Of a DNA stretch of 64,000 bases, positions 52,899 to 61,183 are shown piece by piece. Under the pieces are notes generated by a model, which was not told the origin of the DNA, made no database searches, and saw only the letters and a program-made list of their open reading frames with translations. The translations under genes and the position numbers were made by a program. The stretch's first letter is position 1; every line of letters starts with the position of its first letter. The DNA lies in NCBI RefSeq assembly GCF_963675585.1, contig NZ_OY776411.1, positions 811,001 to 875,000 on the forward strand. Reading direction: 5' to 3'. Source of the DNA: an uncultured Draconibacterium sp. (GTDB lineage Bacteria > Bacteroidota > Bacteroidia > Bacteroidales > Prolixibacteraceae).

Positions 52899-54410
52899 TT
52901 ACTGATTAATTGTTTCTGCATCGTACTCGCAAACCACCCTGAATCCAACACTTTTGGAATCGGAATACCACCAGATACTTTTCGGAATCTGTGGATCGGT
53001 AACCAACCATGCGTCGGTTCTGGTAAAATCGCGACGTGCCACACGCAAATCTTTTGGCGAGTTCCGAAACGAACCTCCACGCACCACGTGTTCCATTCCG
53101 CTTCTTGGTCCGCGCGGATTTTTAACTACACCGCCCGGGTATTTCCGGTACACTTTCGGATCGTAAAAATCCAGACAGAATTCGGCAACGTTACCCAGCA
53201 TATTTTTTAATCCAAATGGATTGGCCTCCACCATACCAGGTTCCTGCGTACGGTTTGGACTGTTGATTTGCGAAACAACATATTTGTTGATCACTTCCTG
53301 GTTCGAGCCAAAAAGCTTTTTCAGGAAACCATCGGCTTCGTAATCTTTTGGCGAACCTTCAAAAAAGTATGCGGTGTTTGTTCCGCCACGTGCTGCATAT
53401 TCCCACTCTGCTTCGGTGGGTAAACGGTACTTGCGGCCGGTTTCCTGTGTTAACCAGCGGCAGTAGGTTTCCGCTGCATGATGGCTCATTGTAATGGCAG
53501 GACGTGTTCCTTTTCCCCAGCCCTGATCGGGTGCTCCCCACGGTGGTGTGGCTCCCGAAACACCGTCGATTTCCTCATCAATTTCCACAGCTTCTTTTCG
53601 TCCCTGAGAACCGGTAGCTGTGAAAAAGGCTAAATATTCGTCCCAGGATACTTCAATTTCACCCATCCAGAAATTGTCCACCAATACCTCCCGAACCGGA
53701 CCTTCGTCCGTTCCACGGAAAGGCTCATTGGCAGGACTGCCCATTTTAAACTGGCCACCCGGAATGGCGATCATTTTAAACGATACGGCTGTACCCGGCA
53801 ACTTCTCTTCAAATGTTTTAAACTGAGTTACTTTTGTAAGTTCTTTGTAAATTTCTTTTGGACCGCTGGCTTCATCGGCAGCAATTAAATTAACTTCTCC
53901 CCTGTCGTGGCCAACGTTGTGATGACATTGCAAACACGAGCTTTTTTCCGGATTGCGCACATATTTCAGGTGTTGCTGGCATCCTTGCTCGTTTAAAGTA
54001 GACGGGAACAAATTGGTATGGCATTTCAAACAACCATCTTCGTAAACAAAACGTTTTGCAGCTTCAGTCGATCGTTTGGCAGCCCAATCGATTTCATCCG
54101 CATCCTTGGTCATGTATACATATAAATCATGAAATCCGTGATAGGCCTTCCGTGTTAAAAATCGGGCAGTTTGTTCTTTAGGCGGCAAATGGCAATCGAC
54201 ACATTTTACAGAAACTCCACTTGGAGTGTTGTTATGAACTGACAATTTCCAGGTAGTTTCTGCATGTGGATGTACATGACATGAATTACAGGATTCGTTG
54301 CTTGAAGTATATTGAATTGTTTTTTTAGATAAGAGCAAAAAGAGAATAACACTTAATCCCCCCGCAATAAACAACAAATAGTGTTTTCGTTTAATTGTTT
54401 TATCAGTCAT
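52899..54410 (-). CDS. tetraheme NapC/NrfH-like cytochrome fused to SUMF1 domain
   Basis: 503 residues. N-terminal membrane anchor (~11-28), then four CxxCH heme motifs: C41NSCH, C70VDCH, C127LKCH and C159LQCH, as in NapC/NrfH tetraheme cytochromes. The C-terminal SUMF1/formylglycine-generating-enzyme fold (~210-497) shows 'IPGGQFKMGSPANEP', 'YRLPTEAEWEYAARGG', 'GNVAEFCLDFY', 'VVRGGSFRNSPKDLRVARR', 'VGFRVV'. The Cys pair of true FGE is missing: the segment after GGSF has no Cys. Membrane-anchored, periplasmic. First gene of the operon. Confidence 0.9.
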   Translation of the reverse strand: MTDKTIKRKHYLLFIAGGLSVILFLLLSKKTIQYTSSNESCNSCHVHPHAETTWKLSVHNNTPSGVSVKCVDCHLPPKEQTARFLTRKAYHGFHDLYVYMTKDADEIDWAAKRSTEAAKRFVYEDGCLKCHTNLFPSTLNEQGCQQHLKYVRNPEKSSCLQCHHNVGHDRGEVNLIAADEASGPKEIYKELTKVTQFKTFEEKLPGTAVSFKMIAIPGGQFKMGSPANEPFRGTDEGPVREVLVDNFWMGEIEVSWDEYLAFFTATGSQGRKEAVEIDEEIDGVSGATPPWGAPDQGWGKGTRPAITMSHHAAETYCRWLTQETGRKYRLPTEAEWEYAARGGTNTAYFFEGSPKDYEADGFLKKLFGSNQEVINKYVVSQINSPNRTQEPGMVEANPFGLKNMLGNVAEFCLDFYDPKVYRKYPGGVVKNPRGPRSGMEHVVRGGSFRNSPKDLRVARRDFTRTDAWLVTDPQIPKSIWWYSDSKSVGFRVVCEYDAETINQ

Positions 54411-54656
54411 TCCAAAAGTTAATTAAAGCCCCAAATCTACGCGTGCGTAATTAGCTATACCTTAACACAGTACAGCATGAGTCATTAACCCTGTCTTAAT
54501 TTCATCTTAATTTTTTACCTAACTATTTGAATTAAAACTTGTTTCGCTCAAATAAAATATTTAAAAAATAATTTTTATTAAACTCAAAATTGATATATTT
54601 GGGCTGAAAATAATGCTGAATTAAGGTTTTAACCACACTTAATTTGTAACAAAAGA
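54411..54656. other. divergent intergenic region, cytochrome operon / regulator
   Basis: 246 bp, AT-rich, between divergent starts at 54410 and 54657. No clear operator seen. The likely site of control by the neighbouring regulator (inference). Confidence 0.4.
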
Positions 54657-57170
54657 GTGAATAAAAGAATAAAATATATTGGCTTCCTGCTTGGAATTTT
54701 CTTACTGATCTCCATGCTGAATTCGAAGGCTGAAGATTTTTCTGACAACACTTTTTTGATTGCAAAAGTATCGTCGTACGAATACGGCAGCAATCGCCTC
54801 TGGAACTTTTTAAAAGACAACAACTGGACAGGAATTGAACTTGACATTGACAGTGTAAACAACGATGCGATATTAAAAAACAGTTCCTATTCCTTCTCTT
54901 CCATTCTGGAAAAAATTGGCACTTTGGTTGACGAAGACGAAGCAAAAATAATCCCGGTGTTTATAAACTACTCGGGAAACATTCATGTACTCGATTCCAT
55001 TATTAACCAATCCGAAATCTCTTCCCGCATTTTCTATTTGCCACAGGGAGAACAATGGCCATCGCAGGAATACCTTGTACAGGCCAACCGCCGAATCATA
55101 TTTTTTGTGGAAGGCAATGTCCAAAACGAAAGCCGGATATTGCATCATCTGAACGAATATGCGCTACAAATAAGTGCCAGTCGCTTAACACCGAATTCGG
55201 CCTTTTTAAGCCGCGAATCGAACATCAACCGCGAACTGTTTAAGATCAACAATTTTCACCAGTTACCCACCGGTGTCGATCCGAACCTGGTAAACTCCAA
55301 TATGTTTCCCGAATACATCAACTTCCTGTTGGATAGCTGGACCAAGTTTGGTAAAAAGCCTAACTTTATTTCGGTTGGCAACAAAATTTACAACTTCGAC
55401 TTTATTGTTAGTCAGCTCAATTCTTTTCCCGCCATTAAAGGATTGGTGCGCACCGTTGGCAAAAACCTGGAAAGGGTGTACTGGAAAAATCCGGATATTT
55501 TAATCACCGGCGGAAAATTCAGTTTCCCGATCAGGGGTGGCGAAGAAGCCATTTTATCGCCTTTTGCCCCGGGCTACAGCATGACACCGGCTCAACTGAT
55601 TATTACCAACGAAATGGTAATGCCCGATAATTATTCCATACTGGCACACCCACTGGATCTGAGCCAGGAAATTAAAGCCATTTTCCATTTTGATCAAAGT
55701 CTGACGAATAGTGCTGATCCTGAAAGGACATACGAAGGCAGAGGATATTCCTTTAGCCAGGACATTGACCGGGGAACCGTTTTAAAACTACCTGAAAATG
55801 CAAATGTTAATTTGGGGGATCCCAATTCGTACGGCCTGCCAAACAGTAGTTTTACCGTAAGTTGTTTTGTAAAGTTTACCGATATTTTAGAATTTGGCGA
55901 CAATGCGATTTTAGGAAATGACGAAGCCGGATACCGCAGAGGAATGCACCTGGTTTTACGATCGGGACATCCGTACTTTGGCTTGTGGGCAAACGATTTT
56001 ATGTCGGATGAATTGCTTGAGAACAATGTTTGGTACCACCTGGTGTGGCGCTATATTATTGAAACAGGCGAACAGGCCATATTTGTAAACGGCAGATTTA
56101 TTGGCAGCTCCGATGGCCATCCGCCCTATTCCGGAAGCAGCGACATTCACATTGGAAGTGCCCTCTCGGCCGGTGCAAGTTTGCGTGGATACATGGATAA
56201 TTTGCACATTTGGAACCGCCCTCTGGGAAACGAGGAAATTACAAGGCTTTCGTCGGATGAAGAAATACAATTAAACGAAAAACCCGGCAACCAGGATTTC
56301 TTTTCATCCAATGCAAAACAAATCGCAATCATTAGCTTTTCGTTGCTGATTGTAGTGATCATTGCATTTTTGTTGTTGCGCCGAAAGAAAACAAAACGAA
56401 CACAGGATACTGCTGAGGTACTTGTGAAACCCATTAAAAACCAGATTCAGTTTTTTGGCGAGTTTAAAGCAGTTAACGCAGAAAATGAAGATGTTTCGGA
56501 TTGTTTTACACCCAAGGTAAAAGAGCTGCTCATTTTTACAGTTATTCATTCGTTAAAGAACAGTTCGGGAGCTCCCATAAACGATATAAACGACACGCTA
56601 TGGCACGGAATTGATGCCAAAAAAGTAGCAAACAACAGGGCTGTAACACTGAATAAACTGCGTAAAATTCTGGTTCAGTTCGATTCCATTGAAATACTTT
56701 CGAATAGCGGCCACCTGCAGCTAAACTGGAAAGAACCGTTTTTCTGCGACTACATAGAAACTTTTAAATTGTGCCAAAATCCGGAAGAACTGACCCGGCC
56801 ACAACTGGAGACCTTTTTCGAACTTGTGAAAGGCGGGCGTTTGTTAAAAGGACTAACCTGGGATTGGCTGGACGAAATCAGGGGATTTACCGGAAACCAG
56901 GTAATTGACAACTTATTGATGTTGGCTTCGATGTACAAAAAGGAACACAAAATGAAAGAAGTTGAAAAGGTGGCAAGGCGTATTTTAGATTACGACGATT
57001 TAAACGAAGAAGCCATTTATCTTCAAACCTGGGCATTGCAAGAAGCCAACAATTCCAATCTGGCTAAATTCAATTTTAACTCCTTCTGCTCGAAATACGA
57101 AAAAAACCTTGGCGAACCCTATAAATTAAACTTTAAAGAATTCACCAGGTTTTATTCTGAACGGCTGTAG
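54657..57170 (+). CDS. transmembrane regulator: PLC-like TIM barrel, LamG, winged-helix/BTAD-like domain
   Basis: 837 residues, start GTG 54657 (MNKRIKYIGF). Signal peptide/anchor (~7-25). Residues ~28-310 resemble a PI-PLC-like phosphodiesterase barrel ('GIELDIDSVNND', 'IIFFVEGNV', 'FLDSWTKFGKKPN'), probably without full catalysis. A LamG/concanavalin-like domain covers ~335-545 ('IFHFDQSLTNS', 'FTVSCFVKF', 'VWYHLVWRYI', 'GYMDNLHIWNRPLG'). Transmembrane helix ~559-579, then basic 'RRKKTKR'. The cytoplasmic OmpR/SARP-like winged helix (~600-705, 'FTPKVKELLIFTVIHSLK', 'NNRAVTLNKLRKIL') and helical BTAD-like tail follow. A one-component membrane sensor with DNA-binding output; divergent to the cytochrome-SUMF1 operon. 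Confidence 0.75.
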   Translation: MNKRIKYIGFLLGIFLLISMLNSKAEDFSDNTFLIAKVSSYEYGSNRLWNFLKDNNWTGIELDIDSVNNDAILKNSSYSFSSILEKIGTLVDEDEAKIIPVFINYSGNIHVLDSIINQSEISSRIFYLPQGEQWPSQEYLVQANRRIIFFVEGNVQNESRILHHLNEYALQISASRLTPNSAFLSRESNINRELFKINNFHQLPTGVDPNLVNSNMFPEYINFLLDSWTKFGKKPNFISVGNKIYNFDFIVSQLNSFPAIKGLVRTVGKNLERVYWKNPDILITGGKFSFPIRGGEEAILSPFAPGYSMTPAQLIITNEMVMPDNYSILAHPLDLSQEIKAIFHFDQSLTNSADPERTYEGRGYSFSQDIDRGTVLKLPENANVNLGDPNSYGLPNSSFTVSCFVKFTDILEFGDNAILGNDEAGYRRGMHLVLRSGHPYFGLWANDFMSDELLENNVWYHLVWRYIIETGEQAIFVNGRFIGSSDGHPPYSGSSDIHIGSALSAGASLRGYMDNLHIWNRPLGNEEITRLSSDEEIQLNEKPGNQDFFSSNAKQIAIISFSLLIVVIIAFLLLRRKKTKRTQDTAEVLVKPIKNQIQFFGEFKAVNAENEDVSDCFTPKVKELLIFTVIHSLKNSSGAPINDINDTLWHGIDAKKVANNRAVTLNKLRKILVQFDSIEILSNSGHLQLNWKEPFFCDYIETFKLCQNPEELTRPQLETFFELVKGGRLLKGLTWDWLDEIRGFTGNQVIDNLLMLASMYKKEHKMKEVEKVARRILDYDDLNEEAIYLQTWALQEANNSNLAKFNFNSFCSKYEKNLGEPYKLNFKEFTRFYSERL

Positions 57171-57238
57171 ATAGCCCCCTCCCAAATACAAGTATGAAAA
57201 TGTATTGCTGAGTTCGCCATTCAGGCGGAACTACCCTT

Positions 57239-58615
57239 TTAAATGTGTTTTAGCTTCACCGAAAAATGCCTCATTATTGGTGCTTCGCTTAAAATTTTGT
57301 ATCCGTGTTTTATACTTTCTCTCCTGTCGAAAATATTTTTTAAAGCCACTGCCACCACATCCATGTGGTTGTTGGTATAGGTACGCCGCGGTATGGCCAG
57401 CCGCAGCATTTCCAGCTTTGGATAGCGGTTTTCCTTTGTCTCCGGATCGCGATCGGCCAGCAAAGTTCCCACTTCAACGCCGCGCACTCCGGCCTCCAGA
57501 TACAGCTCAATGGCCAAAGTTTGTGCAATGTATTCTTCCTTTGGAACATGGCTTAAAAAACGTTTGGCATCAATAAATACAGCATGTCCGCCAATGGGTT
57601 TCTGAACCGGTATTCCCCATTCTATTAATCTGTTTCCCAAATAGGCCACCTGCTGAATCCGGTTTTCCAGGTAATGCTCATTTGTAACCTCGTCCAGTCC
57701 CACCGAAAGTGCGTTCATATCGCGTCCTGCCATTCCGCCATAGGTATTAAAGCCTTCGTACATGATGTTAAAAACCGAAGCCTCTTTGTAAATGGTTTCG
57801 TCTTTCATGGCCATAAATCCGCCAATGTTTACAATGCCATCCTTTTTACTACTCATGGTCATGGCATCGGCATACGAAAACATTTCGCTTACAATTTCTT
57901 TTACACTGCTGTTTCGGTATTCATCTTCGCGCTCTTTTATAAACCATGCATTTTCAGCAAAACGAGCCGAATCGAAAACCACTTTAACGCCGTACTTCCT
58001 CGATAAAGCAGACACATCGCGCAGGTTTTGCATCGAAACAGGCTGCCCTCCGGAAGTATTACAGGTAAGTGTAACAATCACCATTGGAATCTGCTCGCGG
58101 CTGTATGCCGAGTAAACACTTTCCAACTTTAACAAATCGATGTTCCCTTTAAACGGATGCAAAGAATCGGTATCAAAGGCCTCATCAATGGTACAATCAA
58201 CGGCTTTTGCATTTCTGAATTCAATGTGCCCTTTTGTGGTATCGAAGTGACTGTTACCGGGCACAATGTCACCCTCCTTCACCAAAACCGAAAACAATAC
58301 ATTTTCTGCTGCCCGTCCCTGGTGTGTTGGCAAAAAATAATCGAAACCAAAGATGGTTTTAATGGCGTTTTTTAAGTTGTAATACGACGACGAACCGGCA
58401 TAACTTTCATCGCCGGTCATAAGTGCAGCCCACTGTTTGTCGCTCATTGCACCGGTTCCGCTGTCGGTTAACAAATCAATATAAACCTGCTCGCTTCGTA
58501 AATTAAACAAATTGTAATTTGCTTGTTTTATCCATTCTTCGCGCTGTTCGCGCGTGCTTCGGTAAATGGGTTCAACCATTTTTATTTTATACGATTCTGC
58601 AAATGGTAATTCCAT
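57239..58615 (-). CDS. tnaA: tryptophanase
   Basis: 458 residues, PLP-dependent beta-eliminating lyase. Family signatures: 'YIDLLTDSGTGAMSDKQWAA', 'PTHQGRAAENVLF', 'HFDTTKGHIEFRNA', 'FDSARFAENAWFIK', PLP-Lys region 'MSSKKDGIVNIGG', and C-terminal 'RLAIPRRTYTNNHMD'. The DSARFAENA segment and overall pattern favour tryptophanase (indole, pyruvate and ammonia from Trp) over tyrosine phenol-lyase, though the 'GGMAGRDM' motif is shared with the latter. Convergent with the regulator gene. Confidence 0.88.
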   Translation of the reverse strand: MELPFAESYKIKMVEPIYRSTREQREEWIKQANYNLFNLRSEQVYIDLLTDSGTGAMSDKQWAALMTGDESYAGSSSYYNLKNAIKTIFGFDYFLPTHQGRAAENVLFSVLVKEGDIVPGNSHFDTTKGHIEFRNAKAVDCTIDEAFDTDSLHPFKGNIDLLKLESVYSAYSREQIPMVIVTLTCNTSGGQPVSMQNLRDVSALSRKYGVKVVFDSARFAENAWFIKEREDEYRNSSVKEIVSEMFSYADAMTMSSKKDGIVNIGGFMAMKDETIYKEASVFNIMYEGFNTYGGMAGRDMNALSVGLDEVTNEHYLENRIQQVAYLGNRLIEWGIPVQKPIGGHAVFIDAKRFLSHVPKEEYIAQTLAIELYLEAGVRGVEVGTLLADRDPETKENRYPKLEMLRLAIPRRTYTNNHMDVVAVALKNIFDRRESIKHGYKILSEAPIMRHFSVKLKHI

Positions 58616-58952
58616 AGTATTTCTTTTATGCTGAAAAATTACTCAAGCGGTTTGCTCCGGAGTAAATTTTTCAATTCTAGTTGATAAAAAAATGAATTGG
58701 CCGAAATCGATACTTCAGCCCCAAGAATTACACGATAGAATAAGCGTCCCTGTTTTTGATATTCAGGAAACTTCGGTTGTGGAGGTAAATTGCAAGAAAA
58801 AACTTAATCATCGCTTTTGCTTTAAAACACCAGTTCAAAGTTAATTAGGTTAAAATTAACTATTAGTGGATAAATGTCAGTTTTAGTACTTTTTAAAATT
58901 TGATTGGAGAAATGACTTACCTTTGCACGCAAATTAAAAGGGAGATAAAAAA
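58616..58952. other. divergent intergenic region tnaA / HAD gene
   Basis: 337 bp, AT-rich. A TAnnTTTG match TACCTTTG at 58918-58925 lies ~28 bp before the HAD gene start. No RNA gene, repeat or tna-type leader peptide recognised. Confidence 0.4.
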
Positions 58953-59720
58953 ATGGAGAAGCTGGCATTCGACGCGGTAATATTTGATATGGATGGAGTA
59001 ATTACAAAAACAGCCATCACACATGCTGCGGCGTGGAAAAAAATGTTTGACGAGTTTTTACAAAAGCGTGCCGAAGATTTGGGAGAAACATTTGTAGAAT
59101 TTACCCAGGCAGATTACCTGTTGTATGTAGACGGAAAACCACGATACAAAGGCGTTGCCTCCTTTTTGGAATCACGGAATATTTCGATTGAATTTGGAGC
59201 TACTACAGATGAACCGGGACAGGAAACGGTTTGTGGATTAGGAAACCGGAAAAACGAAGCATTCAACGAAGTAATTGAACGCGACGGTGTTGAAGTGTAC
59301 GAATCGACAGCGCAAATGCTAAAAGACCTGACTGCCGCTGGAATTAAACTCGGTGTTGCATCGTCGAGTAAAAACTGTGCACCTGTTTTGGAGGCAGTGA
59401 ATCTGCTGCAGACGTTTGGTGCGCGGGTTGACGGAGTTGTTTCGGCCGAACTGGGACTAAGCGGAAAACCGGAGCCGGATATTTTTACCACTGCCTGCCA
59501 AATGCTGGGTAGTACACCTGCCAAATCGATAGTTGTGGAAGATGCCGTTTCGGGTGTTCAGGCCGGAGCCAAAGGAAATTTTGGATTAACGCTTGGAATT
59601 GCCCGCGAAAACAATGAAAAAGAACTGGCTGAAAACGGTGCTGACTTTGTAGTTACCGACCTGGAGGAAGTTGGCGGAATTAATGGTTTAAATAAACTTT
59701 TTGTTAGCAACAATAGCTAG
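58953..59720 (+). CDS. HAD-family hydrolase, beta-phosphoglucomutase-like
   Basis: 255 residues. HAD motifs: I 'VIFDMDGVITKT' (nucleophile Asp with D-x-D), II 'GVASSSKN', III 'GLSGKPEPDIF', IV 'VVEDAVSGVQAG'. The cap contains 'YLLYVDGKPRYKGVASFLESRNI', typical of the beta-phosphoglucomutase-type hydrolases that often accompany disaccharide phosphorylases. No such partner gene lies in the window. Confidence 0.9.
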   Translation: MEKLAFDAVIFDMDGVITKTAITHAAAWKKMFDEFLQKRAEDLGETFVEFTQADYLLYVDGKPRYKGVASFLESRNISIEFGATTDEPGQETVCGLGNRKNEAFNEVIERDGVEVYESTAQMLKDLTAAGIKLGVASSSKNCAPVLEAVNLLQTFGARVDGVVSAELGLSGKPEPDIFTTACQMLGSTPAKSIVVEDAVSGVQAGAKGNFGLTLGIARENNEKELAENGADFVVTDLEEVGGINGLNKLFVSNNS

Positions 59721-59725
59721 TATAG

Positions 59726-59764
59726 ATTAGTGATACACTCACTTTGAGTGAGCGTATCACTAAT
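59726..59764. repeat. REP palindrome 1 (after HAD gene and folK end)
   Basis: ATTAGTGATAC-a-CTCACT-TTG-AGTGAG-c-GTATCACTAAT: a 39-bp palindrome with one internal mismatch, between convergent stops at 59720 and 59771. It may double as a bidirectional terminator. Same core as the REPs at 60134, 60548 and 60793. Confidence 0.9.
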
Positions 59765-59770
59765 ATCTTC

Positions 59771-60775
59771 CTATTCATCGCTAAGCTCTTGCACACTGTT
59801 TCGTAAAAAATCGCGGGTGTAGTAATCTTCATCCACAATTTCACCGTTCCAAACTGCAATATCCAGATCAATACAGCGTGGTCCGAACTTTGGTGTTTTT
59901 CTGTTGCGCCCCATTTGGTCTTCGATCGATTTTAACAGTACAGTAAGCTCTTCAATAGTAAGTTCCGTTCGAATTTTAACGGCACCATTTGTAAAATCGG
60001 CCTGATTTTTAATACCAATTGGTTTTGTTTTTACCATGGAAGAAACCCGCACAACCTCCACTTTGGTTTTTAAAATTTCAAACATTTGGGCAATGTTTGT
60101 TTCCGCATTGATGTTTGAACCAATTCCGATAATAACAAAATTGATAGTCTCACTCTGAGTGAGGCTATCAATTTTGTTTGCATCAGGATTGAGTAATCCT
60201 TCTGCTAAAATCATTTTGTAGTCGATTAATTTGCCATTCCTGAGTCCTTTATAATCCCTGCATGAAGAATATTCCCAGTTCTCAGCATTCTTTACTAAAC
60301 CTGAATAAACAGGATTTTCATGAACATATTTCACACATGTTGCCAGATAACCGTTTCCTTCCAGGTTATTTATTTGTGTTCCAAAAGCGGTGTTCCAATA
60401 GGCCGGAGAAATCTCAATTTCATCAATTAAAAGTTTGGCTTTTGTATGTGTCTGGAAAAGAGAACCTGTACTATTCTCCTGCTTTTGAATTGCCCGGGTA
60501 TAAGATCGCAAAAGAATTCCGATGGACTGATTAATCGTTCTTAGCCTAGTGATACTCTCACTTTGAGTGAGAGTGTCACTGTTCTCGCGGTGTACAAAAA
60601 CCACCCAATGAAAGTGGTTTGGCATAAGACACCACGCGATAACAGACACAAAAGGAGAAAGGTGTTTTTTCATCTTCTCGAGAAAAAACATATAGTTTTC
60701 GTCTTTGAAAAATATCTTCTGAGAATTATTTCCCCGGTTGTAGATATGATAGAAATTTCCGGCCTGTAAATCCAT
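59771..60775 (-). CDS. folK: fusion of REP-associated tyrosine transposase (RAYT) and HPPK (FolK)
   Basis: 334 residues, one open frame. Residues 1-~200 are a complete RAYT/Y1 transposase: 'GNFYHIYNRGNNSQKIFF', HUH-type 'MPNHFHWVV' (H54, H56), probable catalytic Tyr in 'LLRSYTRAIQKQE' (Y92), 'GSLFQTHTKAKLL', 'YVHENPVYSGLV', 'NWEYSSCRDY'. Residues 213-334 are 6-hydroxymethyl-7,8-dihydropterin pyrophosphokinase: 'FVIIGIGSNINAETN', 'IEDQMGRNRKTPKFGPRCIDLDIAVWNG' (HPPK signature GPRCIDLDI). The junction (DSLTQSETI, 203-211) is encoded by a REP palindrome. No stop and no ATG separates the halves, so HPPK depends on the fusion unless a rare start is used. It follows folB by 45 bp. Confidence 0.9.
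   Translation of the reverse strand: MDLQAGNFYHIYNRGNNSQKIFFKDENYMFFLEKMKKHLSPFVSVIAWCLMPNHFHWVVFVHRENSDTLTQSESITRLRTINQSIGILLRSYTRAIQKQENSTGSLFQTHTKAKLLIDEIEISPAYWNTAFGTQINNLEGNGYLATCVKYVHENPVYSGLVKNAENWEYSSCRDYKGLRNGKLIDYKMILAEGLLNPDANKIDSLTQSETINFVIIGIGSNINAETNIAQMFEILKTKVEVVRVSSMVKTKPIGIKNQADFTNGAVKIRTELTIEELTVLLKSIEDQMGRNRKTPKFGPRCIDLDIAVWNGEIVDEDYYTRDFLRNSVQELSDE
60134..60178. repeat. REP palindrome 2 at RAYT-HPPK junction
   Basis: AACAAAATTGATAG-t-CTCACT-CTG-AGTGAG-g-CTATCAATTTTGTT: 45 bp, 14-bp perfect outer arms. It encodes residues around DSLTQSETI at the fusion junction. The core equals the other REPs but the outer arms differ. Confidence 0.92.
60548..60580. repeat. REP palindrome 3 inside RAYT coding sequence
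   Basis: AGTGATACT-CTCACT-TTG-AGTGAG-AGTGTCACT, 33 bp, one arm mismatch. In frame it encodes part of 'SDTLTQSESIT' (about residues 66-76) between the HUH motif and the catalytic-Tyr helix. Confidence 0.9.
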
Positions 60776-60792
60776 CTGGTTAAAAGTTTATA

Positions 60793-60825
60793 AGTGATAC
60801 GCTCACTTTAAGTGAGGGTATCACT
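60793..60825. repeat. REP palindrome 4 at folB stop / upstream of RAYT
   Basis: AGTGATAC-g-CTCACT-TTA-AGTGAG-g-GTATCACT. The folB stop codon (TGA, 60823-60821) lies in its right arm, and the RAYT start is 17 bp beyond its left arm. Confidence 0.9.
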
Positions 60826-61180
60826 CATTTTTACTGGCCTCCATCTCAAGCGAAACCGATTCGGCAAAACGTAAAGCATGAGGTTTATCTACCTCTACTT
60901 TTGCCCATTTTACCTGTTCATCTTCCATGATTAAATCGAGGATATTTTTTGTAAGTACCTCCAGTAATTTAAACCGTCCTTCCTGAACCAGTGCTATAAT
61001 TTGTTTTGTAATCCGCTTGTAATCAAAAATATCAAGTGGCTCATCGGCTTCCAGGGCCTTATTCGGAATACTTGTTTCAATTTCAAGATTAATAATTACA
61101 TCTTGTTTATTGACCAACTCTTCCGGGTTAAAACCAATGTATGTTCTGATCAGTAAATTTTTTACGCGTATTCGTGCCAT
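60821..61180 (-). CDS. folB: dihydroneopterin aldolase
   Basis: 119 residues, DHNA/FolB family: 'VKNLLIRTYIGFNPEELVNKQDVIINLEI' (catalytic Glu/Tyr region), 'DYKRITKQIIALVQ', 'FKLLEVLTKNILDLI', and 'AKVEVDKPHALRFAESVSLEM' with the catalytic Lys. It converts 7,8-dihydroneopterin to 6-hydroxymethyldihydropterin, the substrate of HPPK encoded next. The last codons fall in a REP palindrome. FolX-type epimerase activity is a minor alternative. Confidence 0.9.
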   Translation of the reverse strand: MARIRVKNLLIRTYIGFNPEELVNKQDVIINLEIETSIPNKALEADEPLDIFDYKRITKQIIALVQEGRFKLLEVLTKNILDLIMEDEQVKWAKVEVDKPHALRFAESVSLEMEASKNE

Positions 61181-61183
61181 AAT

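Noticed and set aside
54657-57170. Secreted phospholipase
   Set aside because: The PLC-like barrel is only part of the protein; the transmembrane helix and winged-helix region point to a regulator, and catalytic residues could not be confirmed.
57239-58615. Tyrosine phenol-lyase
   Set aside because: A few motifs are shared, but the DSARFAENA segment and the C-terminal region fit tryptophanase better; the choice is by sequence memory, not alignment.
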